Assembly (NCBI GenBank): GCA_040414495.1
Contig: JBEDUI010000276.1
Coordinates: 1-27,901 of the forward strand
Source: DATAVB01 sp040414495
GTDB taxonomy: Bacteria > Actinomycetota > Actinomycetes > Mycobacteriales > QHCD01
Direction: 5' to 3'
DNA length: 27,901 nt
Below are positions 7,208-15,391 of this stretch, piece after piece. Position 1 is the stretch's first letter. Each line of letters starts with the position of its first letter. Made by a program: the position numbers and the translations under genes. Below the pieces are notes generated by a model. It saw only the letters and a list, made by a program, of their open reading frames with translations. It was not told where the DNA came from and did no database searches.

Positions 7208-8493
7208 GCACCGCTGGGGTAGGTGTACTCGGCAATCGCCTCGGGCCGCATTTGTCCGCTGCTCCCGGGCGCGGTCGGCGCGACGTACCGACCATCGCGA
7301 ACGGTCACCGGGTCGAGGAAATGCTCGTGCAAATGGTCCGCGAATTCGATGACCCGGTTGTCCCAACTGCCGCTCACCGCGACGAAATCGAACATCGCGA
7401 GGTGTTGCACGATCTCGCACAGCCCGACTCCGCCGGCATGCGGGCACACCGGCAGTCCATATTTCGCCGCCAGCAACAGGATCGCGATATTCTCGTTGAC
7501 CCCGCCGACCCGGCAGGCGTCAATTTGCACGATATCGATCGCGCCGGCCTGCATAAGCTGTTTGAACATTACCCGGTTGTGCACATGTTCCCCGGTCGCG
7601 ACCTTGACCGGCGACACCGCCTCCCGGATCGCCGCGTGGCCGAGAATGTCATCCGGGCTGGTCGGTTCCTCGACCCAATATATATCGAACTGGCCCAGCG
7701 CTTTAACCCATTCTATGGCCGCGCCGACATCCCAGATCTGATTGGCATCAACGGCCAAACGTACGTCGGGACCGACGATGTCGCGCGCTTTCGCGCAGCG
7801 CCGCACGTCATCGGCGAGGTTGCCACCAACCTTGAGCTTGATCTGGCTGAAGCCCTCCTCGACCGCCTCCTTGGCCAGCCGGGCCATCGTTTCGTCGCTG
7901 TACCCGAGCCAGCCCGGCGTTGTCGTGTAGGCCGGAAAACCTACCTTGCGCAGCTTTTCCTCGCGCTCGGCCCGACCCGGCTGAGCACGACGCAACAAGG
8001 TCAATGCCTCATCACGCGTCAATACGTCGGTGAGATAACGCAGATCAACGAGATCGACAAGCTCCTCGGGCGAGAAATCGGCCAGGTATTTCCACAGTGG
8101 TTTACCGGCCCGCTTGGCCGCCAGATCCCAGGCGGCGTTGATGATCGCGCCGGCCGCCATGTGGATGACGCCCTTTTCCGGACCGAGCCAACGTAGCTGC
8201 GAATCGCCGGTCAACGTGTGCCAGAGCGAACCCAACTGCCCGCCCAGCTCGTCCACCGGCAGTCCGACCACCAGCTCGCGCATGGCCTCCATCGCCGCGA
8301 TCTGGACCTCGTTTCCACGTCCGCAGGTGAAGGTGAAACCGTGTCCCTCCAGTCCGTCGCCGGCATCGGTACGCAGCACGACGTAGGCCGCCGAATAATC
8401 GGGGTCGACGTGCATCGCGTCCGAGCCGTGCAGTTCTTCTGACGTCGGAAACCTCACGTCGAACATCTCGAGCTCGGTAATGACGCTGCTCAC
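7183..8493 (-). CDS. L-fuconate dehydratase (enolase superfamily)
   Basis: A 436-residue enolase-superfamily enzyme that removes water from L-fuconate to give 2-keto-3-deoxy-L-fuconate (EC 4.2.1.68), a step of non-phosphorylating L-fucose breakdown. Seen: KLKVGG with the acid-base lysines K219/K221, metal ligands D249 (VDANQIWD), E275/E276 (WVEEPTSPDD) and E302 (ATGEHVHNRVMFKQ), and H352 in PHAGGVGLCE. All fit the Xanthomonas FucD / human ENOSF1 pattern and length. The GTG start at 8493 has GAGGAG five bases upstream. It is the last gene of the operon, 43 bp after the LplB-type permease. Oddity: its last residues, AWVSRVS, are encoded by the repeat array at 7037-7207. No fucose dehydrogenase, lactonase or aldolase is adjacent. 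Confidence 0.93.
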   Translation of the reverse strand: MSSVITELEMFDVRFPTSEELHGSDAMHVDPDYSAAYVVLRTDAGDGLEGHGFTFTCGRGNEVQIAAMEAMRELVVGLPVDELGGQLGSLWHTLTGDSQLRWLGPEKGVIHMAAGAIINAAWDLAAKRAGKPLWKYLADFSPEELVDLVDLRYLTDVLTRDEALTLLRRAQPGRAEREEKLRKVGFPAYTTTPGWLGYSDETMARLAKEAVEEGFSQIKLKVGGNLADDVRRCAKARDIVGPDVRLAVDANQIWDVGAAIEWVKALGQFDIYWVEEPTSPDDILGHAAIREAVSPVKVATGEHVHNRVMFKQLMQAGAIDIVQIDACRVGGVNENIAILLLAAKYGLPVCPHAGGVGLCEIVQHLAMFDFVAVSGSWDNRVIEFADHLHEHFLDPVTVRDGRYVAPTAPGSSGQMRPEAIAEYTYPSGAAWVSRVS

Positions 8494-8536
8494 TGCGGCT
8501 CCTCATCGTCGGGCGGGTCGGACGGACGCGCTCGAT

Positions 8537-9553
8537 CTACCATAGGCCGCTCGAGGAGAACCTACGGGCGATCTTGTTGGATGCGACGATCAACACGAGC
8601 CCGACCACCGACTGGAAGACGTTGATGGCGGTGCCGTAGGAGAACTGCGGCACCTGCGAGCCGAGACCGACCTTGTAGACGTAGGTGTCGATGACCTCGG
8701 ACGTATTGAGGTTGAGCGTGTTCTGCATCAACAGAACCTTTTCGAACCCGGTCGTGAGGGCCGATCCCATCGACAGGATCAACAGAATGATGGCCACCGG
8801 CGCGATGCCGGGCAGGTCAATGTGCCAAATACGCTTGAACTTCGAGGCGCCATCGACAATGGCCGCCTCGTGCAGACCCGGATCGATGCCGGCCAGCGCG
8901 GCCAGATAGATGATCGCGGAAAATCCCATGCTCTGCCACGCGCCGGACCAGACATACAGGTGCCGGAACCAGGCCGGATTGTTCAGCAGGTCCGGCGTGG
9001 GCAGACCGACCGCATGCAGCAGGTAATGCATGATTCCGGTTTGCGGGTCGAGCAGTACGAACAGCATTCCGACCACGACGACGGTGGAAATAAAGTGCGG
9101 GGCGTACGTGATCATCTGTACGGTCCGCGAAAAAGCCTTGCGCCGTACGTGGTTGAGGGCCAATGCCAGCATGATCGGCAGCGGGAACGTGGCGATTAGT
9201 TCGTAACCGTGCAGAATCAAGGTGTTCTTGATAATCGGCCAGAATTGATACGAATGCACGAACCGGTCGAAGTTGGCCAGGCCGACCCACGGGCTGCCCC
9301 AGATGCCGCCGACCGGGTTGTAATTGCGGAACGCGATCTGGACGCCGAGCATCGGCCAGTAATTGAACAGCGCGAGCTCGACGACCGGAGCCAGCAGCAG
9401 CGCGTAGAGCTGCCAGCTGGCGCGCAGTCGGCGCCGAGGCGAGTCTTTCCGGCGCGTTGGCGAGGCGCTCCGGCGCCGGGTCCGCAGCCGTCGCTCCACT
9501 ATGGAACGGGTGCCGATCGTGGTGGCGCGAGTGCTGGTGTCCGAACTGGTCAT
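8537..9553 (-). CDS. Carbohydrate ABC transporter permease (LplB type)
   Basis: A 338-residue inner-membrane permease of the LplB/YtmP branch of carbohydrate-uptake ABC importers. It has a basic cytoplasmic N-terminus (1-45, rich in Arg), six predicted TM segments starting at about 48, the family sequences NYWPMLGVQIAFRNY (64-78) and TYAPHFISTVVVVGML, and the cytoplasmic EAA loop EAAIVDGASKFKRIWHIDLP (229-248) that docks to the ATPase. The C-terminus RFSSSGLW is typical of LplB proteins. The ATG at 9553 has AGGAGAG upstream. It lies 32 bp after the partner permease gene and 43 bp before the dehydratase, so a single operon is likely. The substrate is inferred from the dehydratase as L-fucose-containing or related sugar. 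Confidence 0.93.
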   Translation of the reverse strand: MTSSDTSTRATTIGTRSIVERRLRTRRRSASPTRRKDSPRRRLRASWQLYALLLAPVVELALFNYWPMLGVQIAFRNYNPVGGIWGSPWVGLANFDRFVHSYQFWPIIKNTLILHGYELIATFPLPIMLALALNHVRRKAFSRTVQMITYAPHFISTVVVVGMLFVLLDPQTGIMHYLLHAVGLPTPDLLNNPAWFRHLYVWSGAWQSMGFSAIIYLAALAGIDPGLHEAAIVDGASKFKRIWHIDLPGIAPVAIILLILSMGSALTTGFEKVLLMQNTLNLNTSEVIDTYVYKVGLGSQVPQFSYGTAINVFQSVVGLVLIVASNKIARRFSSSGLW

Positions 9554-9585
9554 GGTTGCCGCTCTCCTCCAAAACCCTTAGCCAG

Positions 9586-10485
9586 CTAGCCCTTGAGGGA
9601 GCCGATCATCATTCCCTTGACGAAGTGCTTCTGCACGAACGGATAGGCGAGCAGCGGCGGAATGCTGGCGATGACGATCAGGCCGTACTTCAACAGGTCC
9701 TGCAGCGCCTGTTGGTGCGCGAGCAGGGACGCGTCAGTGACCTGTGATGGATCGACGCTGTTGAGGATGAGGATTTGCCGCAATACCAGCTGCAGCGGAA
9801 ACAGGTGCTGATTGGTCAGGTAGATCAACGCATTGAACCAGCTGTTCCACTGACCGACCGCATAGAAGAGCGCGTTGACCGCGATGATCGGTTTGGACAG
9901 CGGCAGCACCATGCGGAAGAAGAATCGGAAGTCGTTGCAGCCATCGACCCGCGCCGCTTCCAACAGATCCTCGGGAATGGAGACCTGGAAGAAGGTACGG
10001 GTGATGATCACCTGGAATACGCTCACCGCGCCCGGAATCACCAGCGCCCACCGGGTATTGAGCAGACCCAGCTGGTGCACGACCAGGTACGTCGGGATCA
10101 TTCCGCCGGAGAACACCATCGGGATGAGGAAGTAGACCATGATCGGCCCGCGGCCGTACAGATCGCGGCGGGACAGGGGATATGCCGCGAGCAGCGTCAG
10201 TGACACCGAGAACGCCGCGCCCACAACGGCGTAGAACAGCGAATTGAGGAAACCGGTGACGATCTCGTGATAGGCGAAGACCGTGCGATAACCCTCTATC
10301 GTCACCTGGACCGGCCAGAGCCACATCTTGCCGGAATTGACCGCGTGCGGATCGCTGATCGAGGCGCTGACGATATAGACCAGCGGATACAGCACGGACA
10401 CGGTGAACAGGGTCAGGATCGTGACGTTCCATATGGTGAATATCCGGTCGGACCGGGAATCCCGGATGCGTGCTCGGGTTGCCAT
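9586..10485 (-). CDS. Carbohydrate ABC transporter permease (LplC/YcjP type)
   Basis: A 299-residue permease of the LplC branch, partner of the LplB-like protein. Six TM segments are visible from about residue 18. Characteristic sequences are LYPLVYIVSASISDPHAV (32-49), PMVFSGGMIPTYLVVHQLGL, and the EAA loop LLEAARVDGCNDFRFFFRM (174-192) with IVLPLSKPI-like continuation. The C-terminus ends KHFVKGMMIGSLKG, the usual LplC ending. The ATG at 10485 has a strong GGAGG six bases upstream. It lies 27 bp downstream of the binding-protein gene. No ATPase gene is present in the operon, which is normal for actinobacterial sugar importers that share an MsiK-type ATPase. Confidence 0.94.
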   Translation of the reverse strand: MATRARIRDSRSDRIFTIWNVTILTLFTVSVLYPLVYIVSASISDPHAVNSGKMWLWPVQVTIEGYRTVFAYHEIVTGFLNSLFYAVVGAAFSVSLTLLAAYPLSRRDLYGRGPIMVYFLIPMVFSGGMIPTYLVVHQLGLLNTRWALVIPGAVSVFQVIITRTFFQVSIPEDLLEAARVDGCNDFRFFFRMVLPLSKPIIAVNALFYAVGQWNSWFNALIYLTNQHLFPLQLVLRQILILNSVDPSQVTDASLLAHQQALQDLLKYGLIVIASIPPLLAYPFVQKHFVKGMMIGSLKG

Positions 10486-10512
10486 CGTTTCCTCCCTCCC
10501 GTGGCCGGCTGA

Positions 10513-12315
10513 TTACTTCGGACGGTCGTTGTAGGCCTTCTGGTTGATCTGCAGGTATTTCGGCAGCCCCATCTTGTTCAGCGTCGCCAGATAGTTGTTC
10601 CAGGCGCCGTCCTGGTTCGGATCCGGCTTGCCCTGGGTGAACTTGGTCATCATCTGGATTACGTAGTTGTTGATGGTGGTCTGCAGATCGGCGATCTGGC
10701 CGGCCTCGTCCGAGGTCATCGACAACGGCGGGAGCTGCAGGTCCTGCTTCTGCCGGTACGGGTAGTAGGCGGCTTTGCTGTTCTCGTAGAGCGCCTTTTC
10801 GAAGGTGGGGTGAGCCGGGTCGACCGCCTCACCGAGTCGGAATCCATCTGAGCGGTACATGATTCCGTTCTGGATCCAGGCCAGGTTCGGCTTCGGCGGC
10901 CACAAGGTGAGGTTGTTGTAAATCGCTTGGGCGCCGTTGATGCCCTTCTCGCCCTGCTTGGCCCAGCGCCAGTTCTTGCCCTGTACGCCCTGGTAGGAAC
11001 GGACAACCGATTCGAGTTCGTACTGGCTGTCGGCCCACATGGCCGCGATCTCCGGGATCTTGCAGGCGGTGGTGATGACGAAGCTGCCAACCGAATAGGG
11101 CTGGTAGTAGTCCCAACCCGCGGTACGAAAGCTGTTCGGTCCCCTCAGCGTGGGAATGCAGACGTAGTCGAGGTATTTCGGGTGCTTATCGGTCTCGACA
11201 ATGTCCATGAAGCTGGCCCAGTAGTAGCCGCGGACGGCGCCGAGCACGGTCGTCTTGGCGTTGCCCAGCCGCAGCACCTGTTCGTTGGTCCGGGTGAAGC
11301 TTTCCTTGGGGATCAATCCCTTGCTGTACAGCCGGTTCAGGTACTTGAGGCCTTCACGCCAACCCGGCTTGTTGAAGACGACATCGACCTTGTCGTTCTC
11401 CAGCACCAGCCACGGCGTCCCGGGGTTGTACAGGAACGAGCCCATGATGAACTTGTCGAACGTCGTCGCATTATCGGCCGCGGTGAACGCGATTTCGTCG
11501 TGAATTCCGTTGCCGTTGGGGTCCTTGGTCTTGAACGCCTCGAGCACGGTCTCGAACTCATCGAGCGTCTCAGGCATTTTCAGGCCCAGCTTGTCCAGCC
11601 ACGGTTTGTAGATCCAGGCGCGGTCATCACCGGCTTTGCAGTGGAAGCAGTCGTTCAGGTTGGGCATGCTGTAGATCTTGCCGTCGGGCATGGTGTAGAC
11701 CGTTTTGGTGTCCGGATAATCCTTGAACATCCGCTTGGTCTCGACGCAGTACTCGTCAATAATCTTGTTCAGCGGCGTGAATATCTTTTGATCATGGCCG
11801 TTGACATAGATCTGCGACGCGGTGAATCCCATCCCCATGAATACGTCCGGCAGCTCGCCCGACGAGATCATCGCGTTGACCTTGGTCATCATCTCGTCGC
11901 TGGCGTTGTTGCTGTTGGCGCTGCTGGCGATCTCTTTGAAGTTCACATGGACGTTGGTCCGTTTCTCCAGCCATTTCGTGAACTCGTTCTTTGACCAATC
12001 GCCGACCTGGACGTCCTGGGGCACCACGACCGTGATTGTCGCGTGTTCCGTCGTTACCGGTCCTTTGAACGACGCGACCGGACCGATATAGCCCTCGGGA
12101 TAAATTGCGGCCTTGTTCGGTGTCGTTTTCGGACCGCCCTTGACCGGCTTACCTGCCGACGAAAGCTTCGAACCGCCGGCGCCGCCGGAGGAACACGCCG
12201 CCAGCGTCGTGGCTCCGATGCCTACGGCCGCGGCTCCCTGGATAAAGCCGCGCCGGGAGAGCGAGCCATTGTCGTTGGATCCCTGGACTGGCTCACGTGT
12301 GCTGCCTGACGACAT
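10513..12315 (-). CDS. Extracellular sugar-binding lipoprotein (LplA-type SBP)
   Basis: A 600-residue solute-binding protein for the two permeases that follow. The N-terminus carries a twin-arginine motif SRRGFIQG (20-27), a hydrophobic core and a lipobox LAAC with the lipidated cysteine at 41, so it is probably exported by Tat and anchored as a lipoprotein. A low-complexity Gly/Ser linker follows. The mature part is of LplA type: WSKNEFTKWLEKRTNVHVNF early, then DPNGNGIHDEIAFT, the calcium-loop-like segment shared by this family, and PFSVGSF-like and ANMWADSQYELE-like regions further on. It is larger than classical maltose-type binding proteins, as usual for LplA, which tend to bind oligosaccharides. 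The ATG at 12315 has a GGAAGGG upstream. It is the first gene of the operon. Confidence 0.93.
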   Translation of the reverse strand: MSSGSTREPVQGSNDNGSLSRRGFIQGAAAVGIGATTLAACSSGGAGGSKLSSAGKPVKGGPKTTPNKAAIYPEGYIGPVASFKGPVTTEHATITVVVPQDVQVGDWSKNEFTKWLEKRTNVHVNFKEIASSANSNNASDEMMTKVNAMISSGELPDVFMGMGFTASQIYVNGHDQKIFTPLNKIIDEYCVETKRMFKDYPDTKTVYTMPDGKIYSMPNLNDCFHCKAGDDRAWIYKPWLDKLGLKMPETLDEFETVLEAFKTKDPNGNGIHDEIAFTAADNATTFDKFIMGSFLYNPGTPWLVLENDKVDVVFNKPGWREGLKYLNRLYSKGLIPKESFTRTNEQVLRLGNAKTTVLGAVRGYYWASFMDIVETDKHPKYLDYVCIPTLRGPNSFRTAGWDYYQPYSVGSFVITTACKIPEIAAMWADSQYELESVVRSYQGVQGKNWRWAKQGEKGINGAQAIYNNLTLWPPKPNLAWIQNGIMYRSDGFRLGEAVDPAHPTFEKALYENSKAAYYPYRQKQDLQLPPLSMTSDEAGQIADLQTTINNYVIQMMTKFTQGKPDPNQDGAWNNYLATLNKMGLPKYLQINQKAYNDRPK

Positions 12316-12367
12316 GACCCTTCCCTTCCTCGTGGCGAACTGGTTCTCCGCGGCGCAGGCCGGGAGA

Positions 12368-12539
12368 GCGGTGGCTATAGGAAATCGGATCGATCGAGTC
12401 GAGCTGGGGCGTTGACAATTACTGGGGTAAAGCTGTTCGAGGTTCTCTCAAATTCGAACGGATCAGGCGACGCCGACGTCGCGAAAGCGCGGACAAAGTT
12501 GGCTGTCTGCGATGCGGTGACTATAGGAAATCGGATCGA
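12368..12539. repeat. Pair of 26-bp direct repeats (25/26 identical) over the promoters
   Basis: Copies at 12368-12393 and 12514-12539 differ at one base; both contain CTATAGGAAATCGGATCGA. They are 146 bp apart, start to start. Each copy spans the -10 and most of the spacer of a minus-strand promoter. Identity running through the spacer suggests a protein-binding site as well as a promoter duplication. Confidence 0.8.
12374..12402 (-). promoter_or_regulatory. Proximal promoter-like element of the fuconate/ABC operon
   Basis: On the minus strand the -10 is TATAGC (12374-12379) and a weaker -35 TCGACT lies at 12397-12402 with a 17-bp spacer. The predicted start would leave a leader of about 50 bases before the binding-protein ATG at 12315. 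The -10 and spacer are part of the 26-bp direct repeat also found at 12514-12539. Confidence 0.4.
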
Positions 12540-12549
12540 GCACGGTCAA
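12520..12549 (-). promoter_or_regulatory. Strong sigma-70-type promoter upstream of sugar-binding protein gene
   Basis: Read on the minus strand: -35 TTGACC (12544-12549), an 18-bp spacer, and -10 TATAGT (12520-12525), a close match to the housekeeping consensus. Transcription would start near 12513 and leave a leader of about 200 bases before 12315. That leader contains two small hairpins on the plus-strand map, GTTCGA/TCGAAC (12435-12459) and GCGAC/GTCGC (12467-12482). Confidence 0.6.
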
Positions 12550-12973
12550 GACCTAGATGGAATTCCAGAGACTGTGGCCAGTTCTGGTCGCCGTGATGCC
12601 GGTACAGACCTGTGGAGCGGGCATCGTAATCAGCCGAATAGGGTGATGCCGGAACGGCGAAATAGGCGGGCGAGATAATTCCGTAATCGATCCCGCTTGG
12701 AACGGACACAGGCGCTTGACACGTCGTGCAACGAGCGTCGCAGCAGGGTCGGTTGGCCCTGCTGTCGCGTTCATTGCCGATGCGGCCGAAAGCGTGGCCG
12801 GGTCAGTTGCCCGAGGCTGTCGCTATAACGAGACGGCCCCAGGTTGGCACGATGGAAGTGTTATCCGAGGCTGTCGGGATGGCCGTGTTGCCAGAGCAGG
12901 GCGGCGGGTCGGTCCGGAGCCAGGCGAGGTGCCATGGCGGCCTCCTGTCCACGCAGCTGGGATGAGGAAACAT

Positions 12974-13003
12974 ACTATAGGATATTCCGGAACCGGCCGA
13001 CAA
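12974..13003 (-). promoter_or_regulatory. Third TATAGT promoter-like element, same geometry
   Basis: On the minus strand: -35 TTGTCG (12998-13003), spacer of exactly 18 bp containing the palindrome TTCCGGAA, and -10 TATAGT (12974-12979) preceded by TCC as in the other two elements. It lies about 660 bp upstream of the sugar-binding protein gene. The rest of 12550-13133 holds no gene or other signal that I can support. Confidence 0.4.
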
Positions 13004-13133
13004 GACGTACACCGACATTCACCAAGACGTTATTGCCGGCGATTCAAGAAACACGAATGTTTCGGCGCGCGCGTAGAAGCTGAGGCCTTGTGGACTGGGC
13101 CAGGCAATGCGGACAAGGAGCGGGAGAAACGCC

Positions 13134-13832
13134 TCAGGAGTACTGTTTCTCGAACGCCACCCGGAACCGCTTACGGGCGTTTTCCAGGTGCGCGCGCATC
13201 GCGGTATCGGCCCGGTCGCGGTTGCCGGAGGCGACCGCCTTGGCGATCCGCTGGTGTTCCTTGAGCGCCTTCATGCCGATTCCGCTGCCGTAATACAGCC
13301 GGAATCCGTGCAGGTGACAGTGCGTTTTGGAGTAGATGTCGCGCAGCGACACGTTGCCGGAGAATTCCATGATCAGGTCGTGGAATCGGGTGTCGTGTGC
13401 GGAGAGTCGCTTGTAGTCCTCGTAGCTGCCCGAATCGGGCGCGTCCGAACAGCTGGCGATTTCGTCGCTGAGCCGGGTCCGACCGGCGGGGGTGATGTTC
13501 GTGGCCGCGCTTGCGGCCGCCCAGGGTTCGACCAGCAAACGGAAACCGTAAAGATCATCGAGCTGTTTCCAGCTCATCAAGGGCGCCGCGGAATACCCGC
13601 GCAGCGGCTCCTTGGTGACCAGACCGTCGGATTCCAGCCGTGCCAACGCTTCGCGCAACGGGGTCTGCGATACCTGCAGTTGCCGCGCCAGCGCGTCGAT
13701 GTTGACCCGGGCGCCCGGCGCGATGGCGTGATCCATCACGAGCGCCTTGATCGCTTCGTAGACGTTGTCGGTCAGGATCTGCCGCGGTGCCGGCCTCGCC
13801 GGTGAGTCGGCGGGCGGTCTGACACTTGTCAT
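13134..13832 (-). CDS. GntR-family (FadR/FCD) transcriptional regulator
   Basis: A 232-residue DNA-binding regulator. The N-terminal winged helix (about 18-85) has the GntR signature: ALVMDHAIAPGARVNIDALARQL followed by the recognition-helix region VSQTPLREALARLESDGLV. The C-terminal FCD domain keeps the metal/ligand residues D147 and H151 (HDTRFHDLI), H193 (KEHQRI) and H215 (MRAHLENA), so it probably senses a small carboxylate such as a sugar acid. The ATG at 13832 has GAGGAG upstream, and TTGACA lies at 13882-13887 on the minus strand. It points at the sugar-uptake/L-fuconate dehydratase operon about 820 bp downstream and is the natural candidate for its regulator; L-fuconate or a breakdown product is a reasonable guess for the ligand. 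Confidence 0.92.
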   Translation of the reverse strand: MTSVRPPADSPARPAPRQILTDNVYEAIKALVMDHAIAPGARVNIDALARQLQVSQTPLREALARLESDGLVTKEPLRGYSAAPLMSWKQLDDLYGFRLLVEPWAAASAATNITPAGRTRLSDEIASCSDAPDSGSYEDYKRLSAHDTRFHDLIMEFSGNVSLRDIYSKTHCHLHGFRLYYGSGIGMKALKEHQRIAKAVASGNRDRADTAMRAHLENARKRFRVAFEKQYS

Positions 13833-14265
13833 CTAGCAACTCCTCGTCACGCCTTATCGCCGGATTGCGGGCGAAGCGCGTTGTCAACAGCGTACCGTGG
13901 CCCCGAGGCGCCGACGCTGCACCAACGCATTTGTCGGTACGGCGTGGTCTCGTTCGGTGTGGCTACCCCGCCGACCGGGCGTGGCAACCGGCACCGGGTG
14001 CACACGCAAGACGCACGGGGCAAAACTCCGCAACCGCAGCGATCCGGCGGTGCGTCGAGGTTCGACGCGGGTCGGGCCGTGCCCTATTCCGACCACCGTG
14101 CCGCGCAGGTAACCCTTGCCATCCTGCGAAATACGGCACTGCACATCTCCCCCGTTGCACGATAAGACCGGAGAGACACCATAGCCGTATTCGAAGGGGT
14201 GGCAACAGTGATATTCCAAAAAAGACGCAATCGTTTGTACTTACATGCTGACGTAAATAGGTGAG

Positions 14266-14280
14266 TGTCCACAGTGGACA
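14266..14280. promoter_or_regulatory. 15-bp palindromic operator-like site, copy 1
   Basis: TGTCCACAGTGGACA is a perfect 7-1-7 palindrome of form TGTCC-N5-GGACA. The same outer halves recur at 14412-14426. It lies about 430 bp upstream of the GntR start. The binding protein is unknown. Confidence 0.5.
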
Positions 14281-14411
14281 ATAGTGCGGATTGGTGAGAA
14301 GGGACATTCCGGGTAACGGCTCGGCCCATGAGTGGATGCGCATACGACCACGTCGGCATCGCACAGTTCACATCAGCGTGGCACGGCGAAGTATCGGCTG
14401 ACATCCGATAG

Positions 14412-14426
14412 TGTCCGCATCGGACA
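14412..14426. promoter_or_regulatory. 15-bp palindromic operator-like site, copy 2
   Basis: TGTCCGCATCGGACA is a perfect 6-3-6 palindrome with the same TGTCC/GGACA halves and the same spacing as copy 1. The starts are 146 bp apart. Flanks are also alike: AG precedes each copy and a GCGGATT or GCGGATTC-like stretch follows each. Confidence 0.5.
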
Positions 14427-14509
14427 ACGCGGATTCGCGGGCGGTCGGGTGCGTGTCGTTCGAATGTCCTCGGATCTTGTGTCATAACGGGCGGTCGGAA
14501 ATACACTCG

Positions 14510-15346
14510 TCAGGGCCGTCGCGCGGTAACGAGCCAGGCCGCGGAATTCAACGCTATGCCGGCCGGGGACTGGTAGCCGGCCAGGACCTCGGCCAATGTG
14601 TCGGTGATCTTCCGGACGGTCGCGTCATCGCCGCCGGCCATGAGTTGCCGGATGACCGGGCGTCCACACAGGAACCGCGCGGCATCGGCCGGGTCCGGTC
14701 CGAGCAGCAGCGGCACGGTGACCGATTCGAGGTGAACGTCACTCAGCCCAGCCCGGCCGAGCAGGTCGCGTACGTGGTCGGGCTCAGCGAGTGAGAGCGT
14801 GCCCGGTGCGGTTGTCGGCGCCTGCTCGGGCAACGGAATGTAGGTCGCGACGGCCGAACGGGTGACCGACCGGAAGTCGGAGCTGATTGGCCGTTGCCAG
14901 CACAGGAACGCCATCCGCCCGCCCGGGCGTAGTGCCCGGCACAGGTTGCCGAACGCGGCGAGCGGGTTGTCGAAGAACATCACCCCGAGTTGGCTGATCA
15001 CGAGATCAAAGCCACCGCCGGAAAACTCGTAGAGCTGCACGTCGGCCTGTTCGAACCGGACGTTGCGCGTACCGGCGGCCAACGCTCGGGCCCGCGCCAG
15101 CATCGGGCCGGACAGATCCAGTCCCAGAACCGTCCCCGCCGATGCGGTCGCGGCCGCGAGTCGGGTCGAGGCCCCGCAGCCGCAACCGACGTCGATGACC
15201 CGGTCGGCCGGCGCGATCCGGGCCGCGGCCAGCAGCCGGTCGGTCAGCGGCCGCAGCATCGCGTCGTACCGATCCTGGTACGTAGCCCAATGCAGACCGC
15301 TCTCGCCGTTCCACTCCGCGACCTGCTCGGCATTGACCGTAGCCAT
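14510..15346 (-). CDS. SAM-dependent class I methyltransferase
   Basis: A 278-residue methyltransferase of the UbiE/type-11 group. Motif I is DVGCGCGAS (52-60), followed by the acidic residue of motif II in VLGLDLSGPMLARAR (about 73-87), then QADVQLYEF, the motif IV-like FDLVISQLGVMFF, and LRPGGRMAFLCW. The C-terminal part (about 165-278) is the substrate-side region found in relatives annotated only as methyltransferase, so the acceptor is unknown. The ATG at 15346 has GGAGG close upstream. It starts 45 bp after the MFS exporter stop, so both probably share one transcript controlled by the HxlR regulator. A drug- or toxin-modifying role beside an exporter is plausible but not shown by the sequence. 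Confidence 0.9.
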   Translation of the reverse strand: MATVNAEQVAEWNGESGLHWATYQDRYDAMLRPLTDRLLAAARIAPADRVIDVGCGCGASTRLAAATASAGTVLGLDLSGPMLARARALAAGTRNVRFEQADVQLYEFSGGGFDLVISQLGVMFFDNPLAAFGNLCRALRPGGRMAFLCWQRPISSDFRSVTRSAVATYIPLPEQAPTTAPGTLSLAEPDHVRDLLGRAGLSDVHLESVTVPLLLGPDPADAARFLCGRPVIRQLMAGGDDATVRKITDTLAEVLAGYQSPAGIALNSAAWLVTARRP

Positions 15347-15391
15347 GAGTCCTCCCAGCCGAGCGTCGGAACGCCATCAATACTGCCCGGA

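Larger units (their letters stand above)
13833..14509. other. 677-bp non-coding gap upstream of the GntR gene
   Basis: No frame here has a ribosome binding site, family similarity or normal high-GC codon use. What it holds is regulatory: the two TGTCC-N5-GGACA palindromes described separately, a TTAC/GTAA pair at about 14241-14257, and somewhat lower GC around 14200-14290. It is the 5' side of the GntR gene and the 3' side of the methyltransferase gene. Confidence 0.6.

Noticed and set aside
10927..11994. A 355-residue plus-strand frame opposite the sugar-binding protein gene.
   Set aside because: It is the antisense shadow of a gene with a signal peptide, lipobox and family motifs; it has no motifs of its own.
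12412..12678. A plus-strand frame starting TTG whose first residues (LTITGVKLFEV) resemble the N-terminus of enolase-superfamily proteins.
   Set aside because: Only about 11 residues look alike; the rest matches nothing I know, there is no ribosome binding site, and the frame runs through the repeated promoter elements of the opposite-strand operon.
14084..14506. A 140-residue minus-strand frame in the gap upstream of the GntR gene.
   Set aside because: Composition is unlike a folded protein, no ribosome site or family motif is seen, and it covers both TGTCC-N5-GGACA palindromes.
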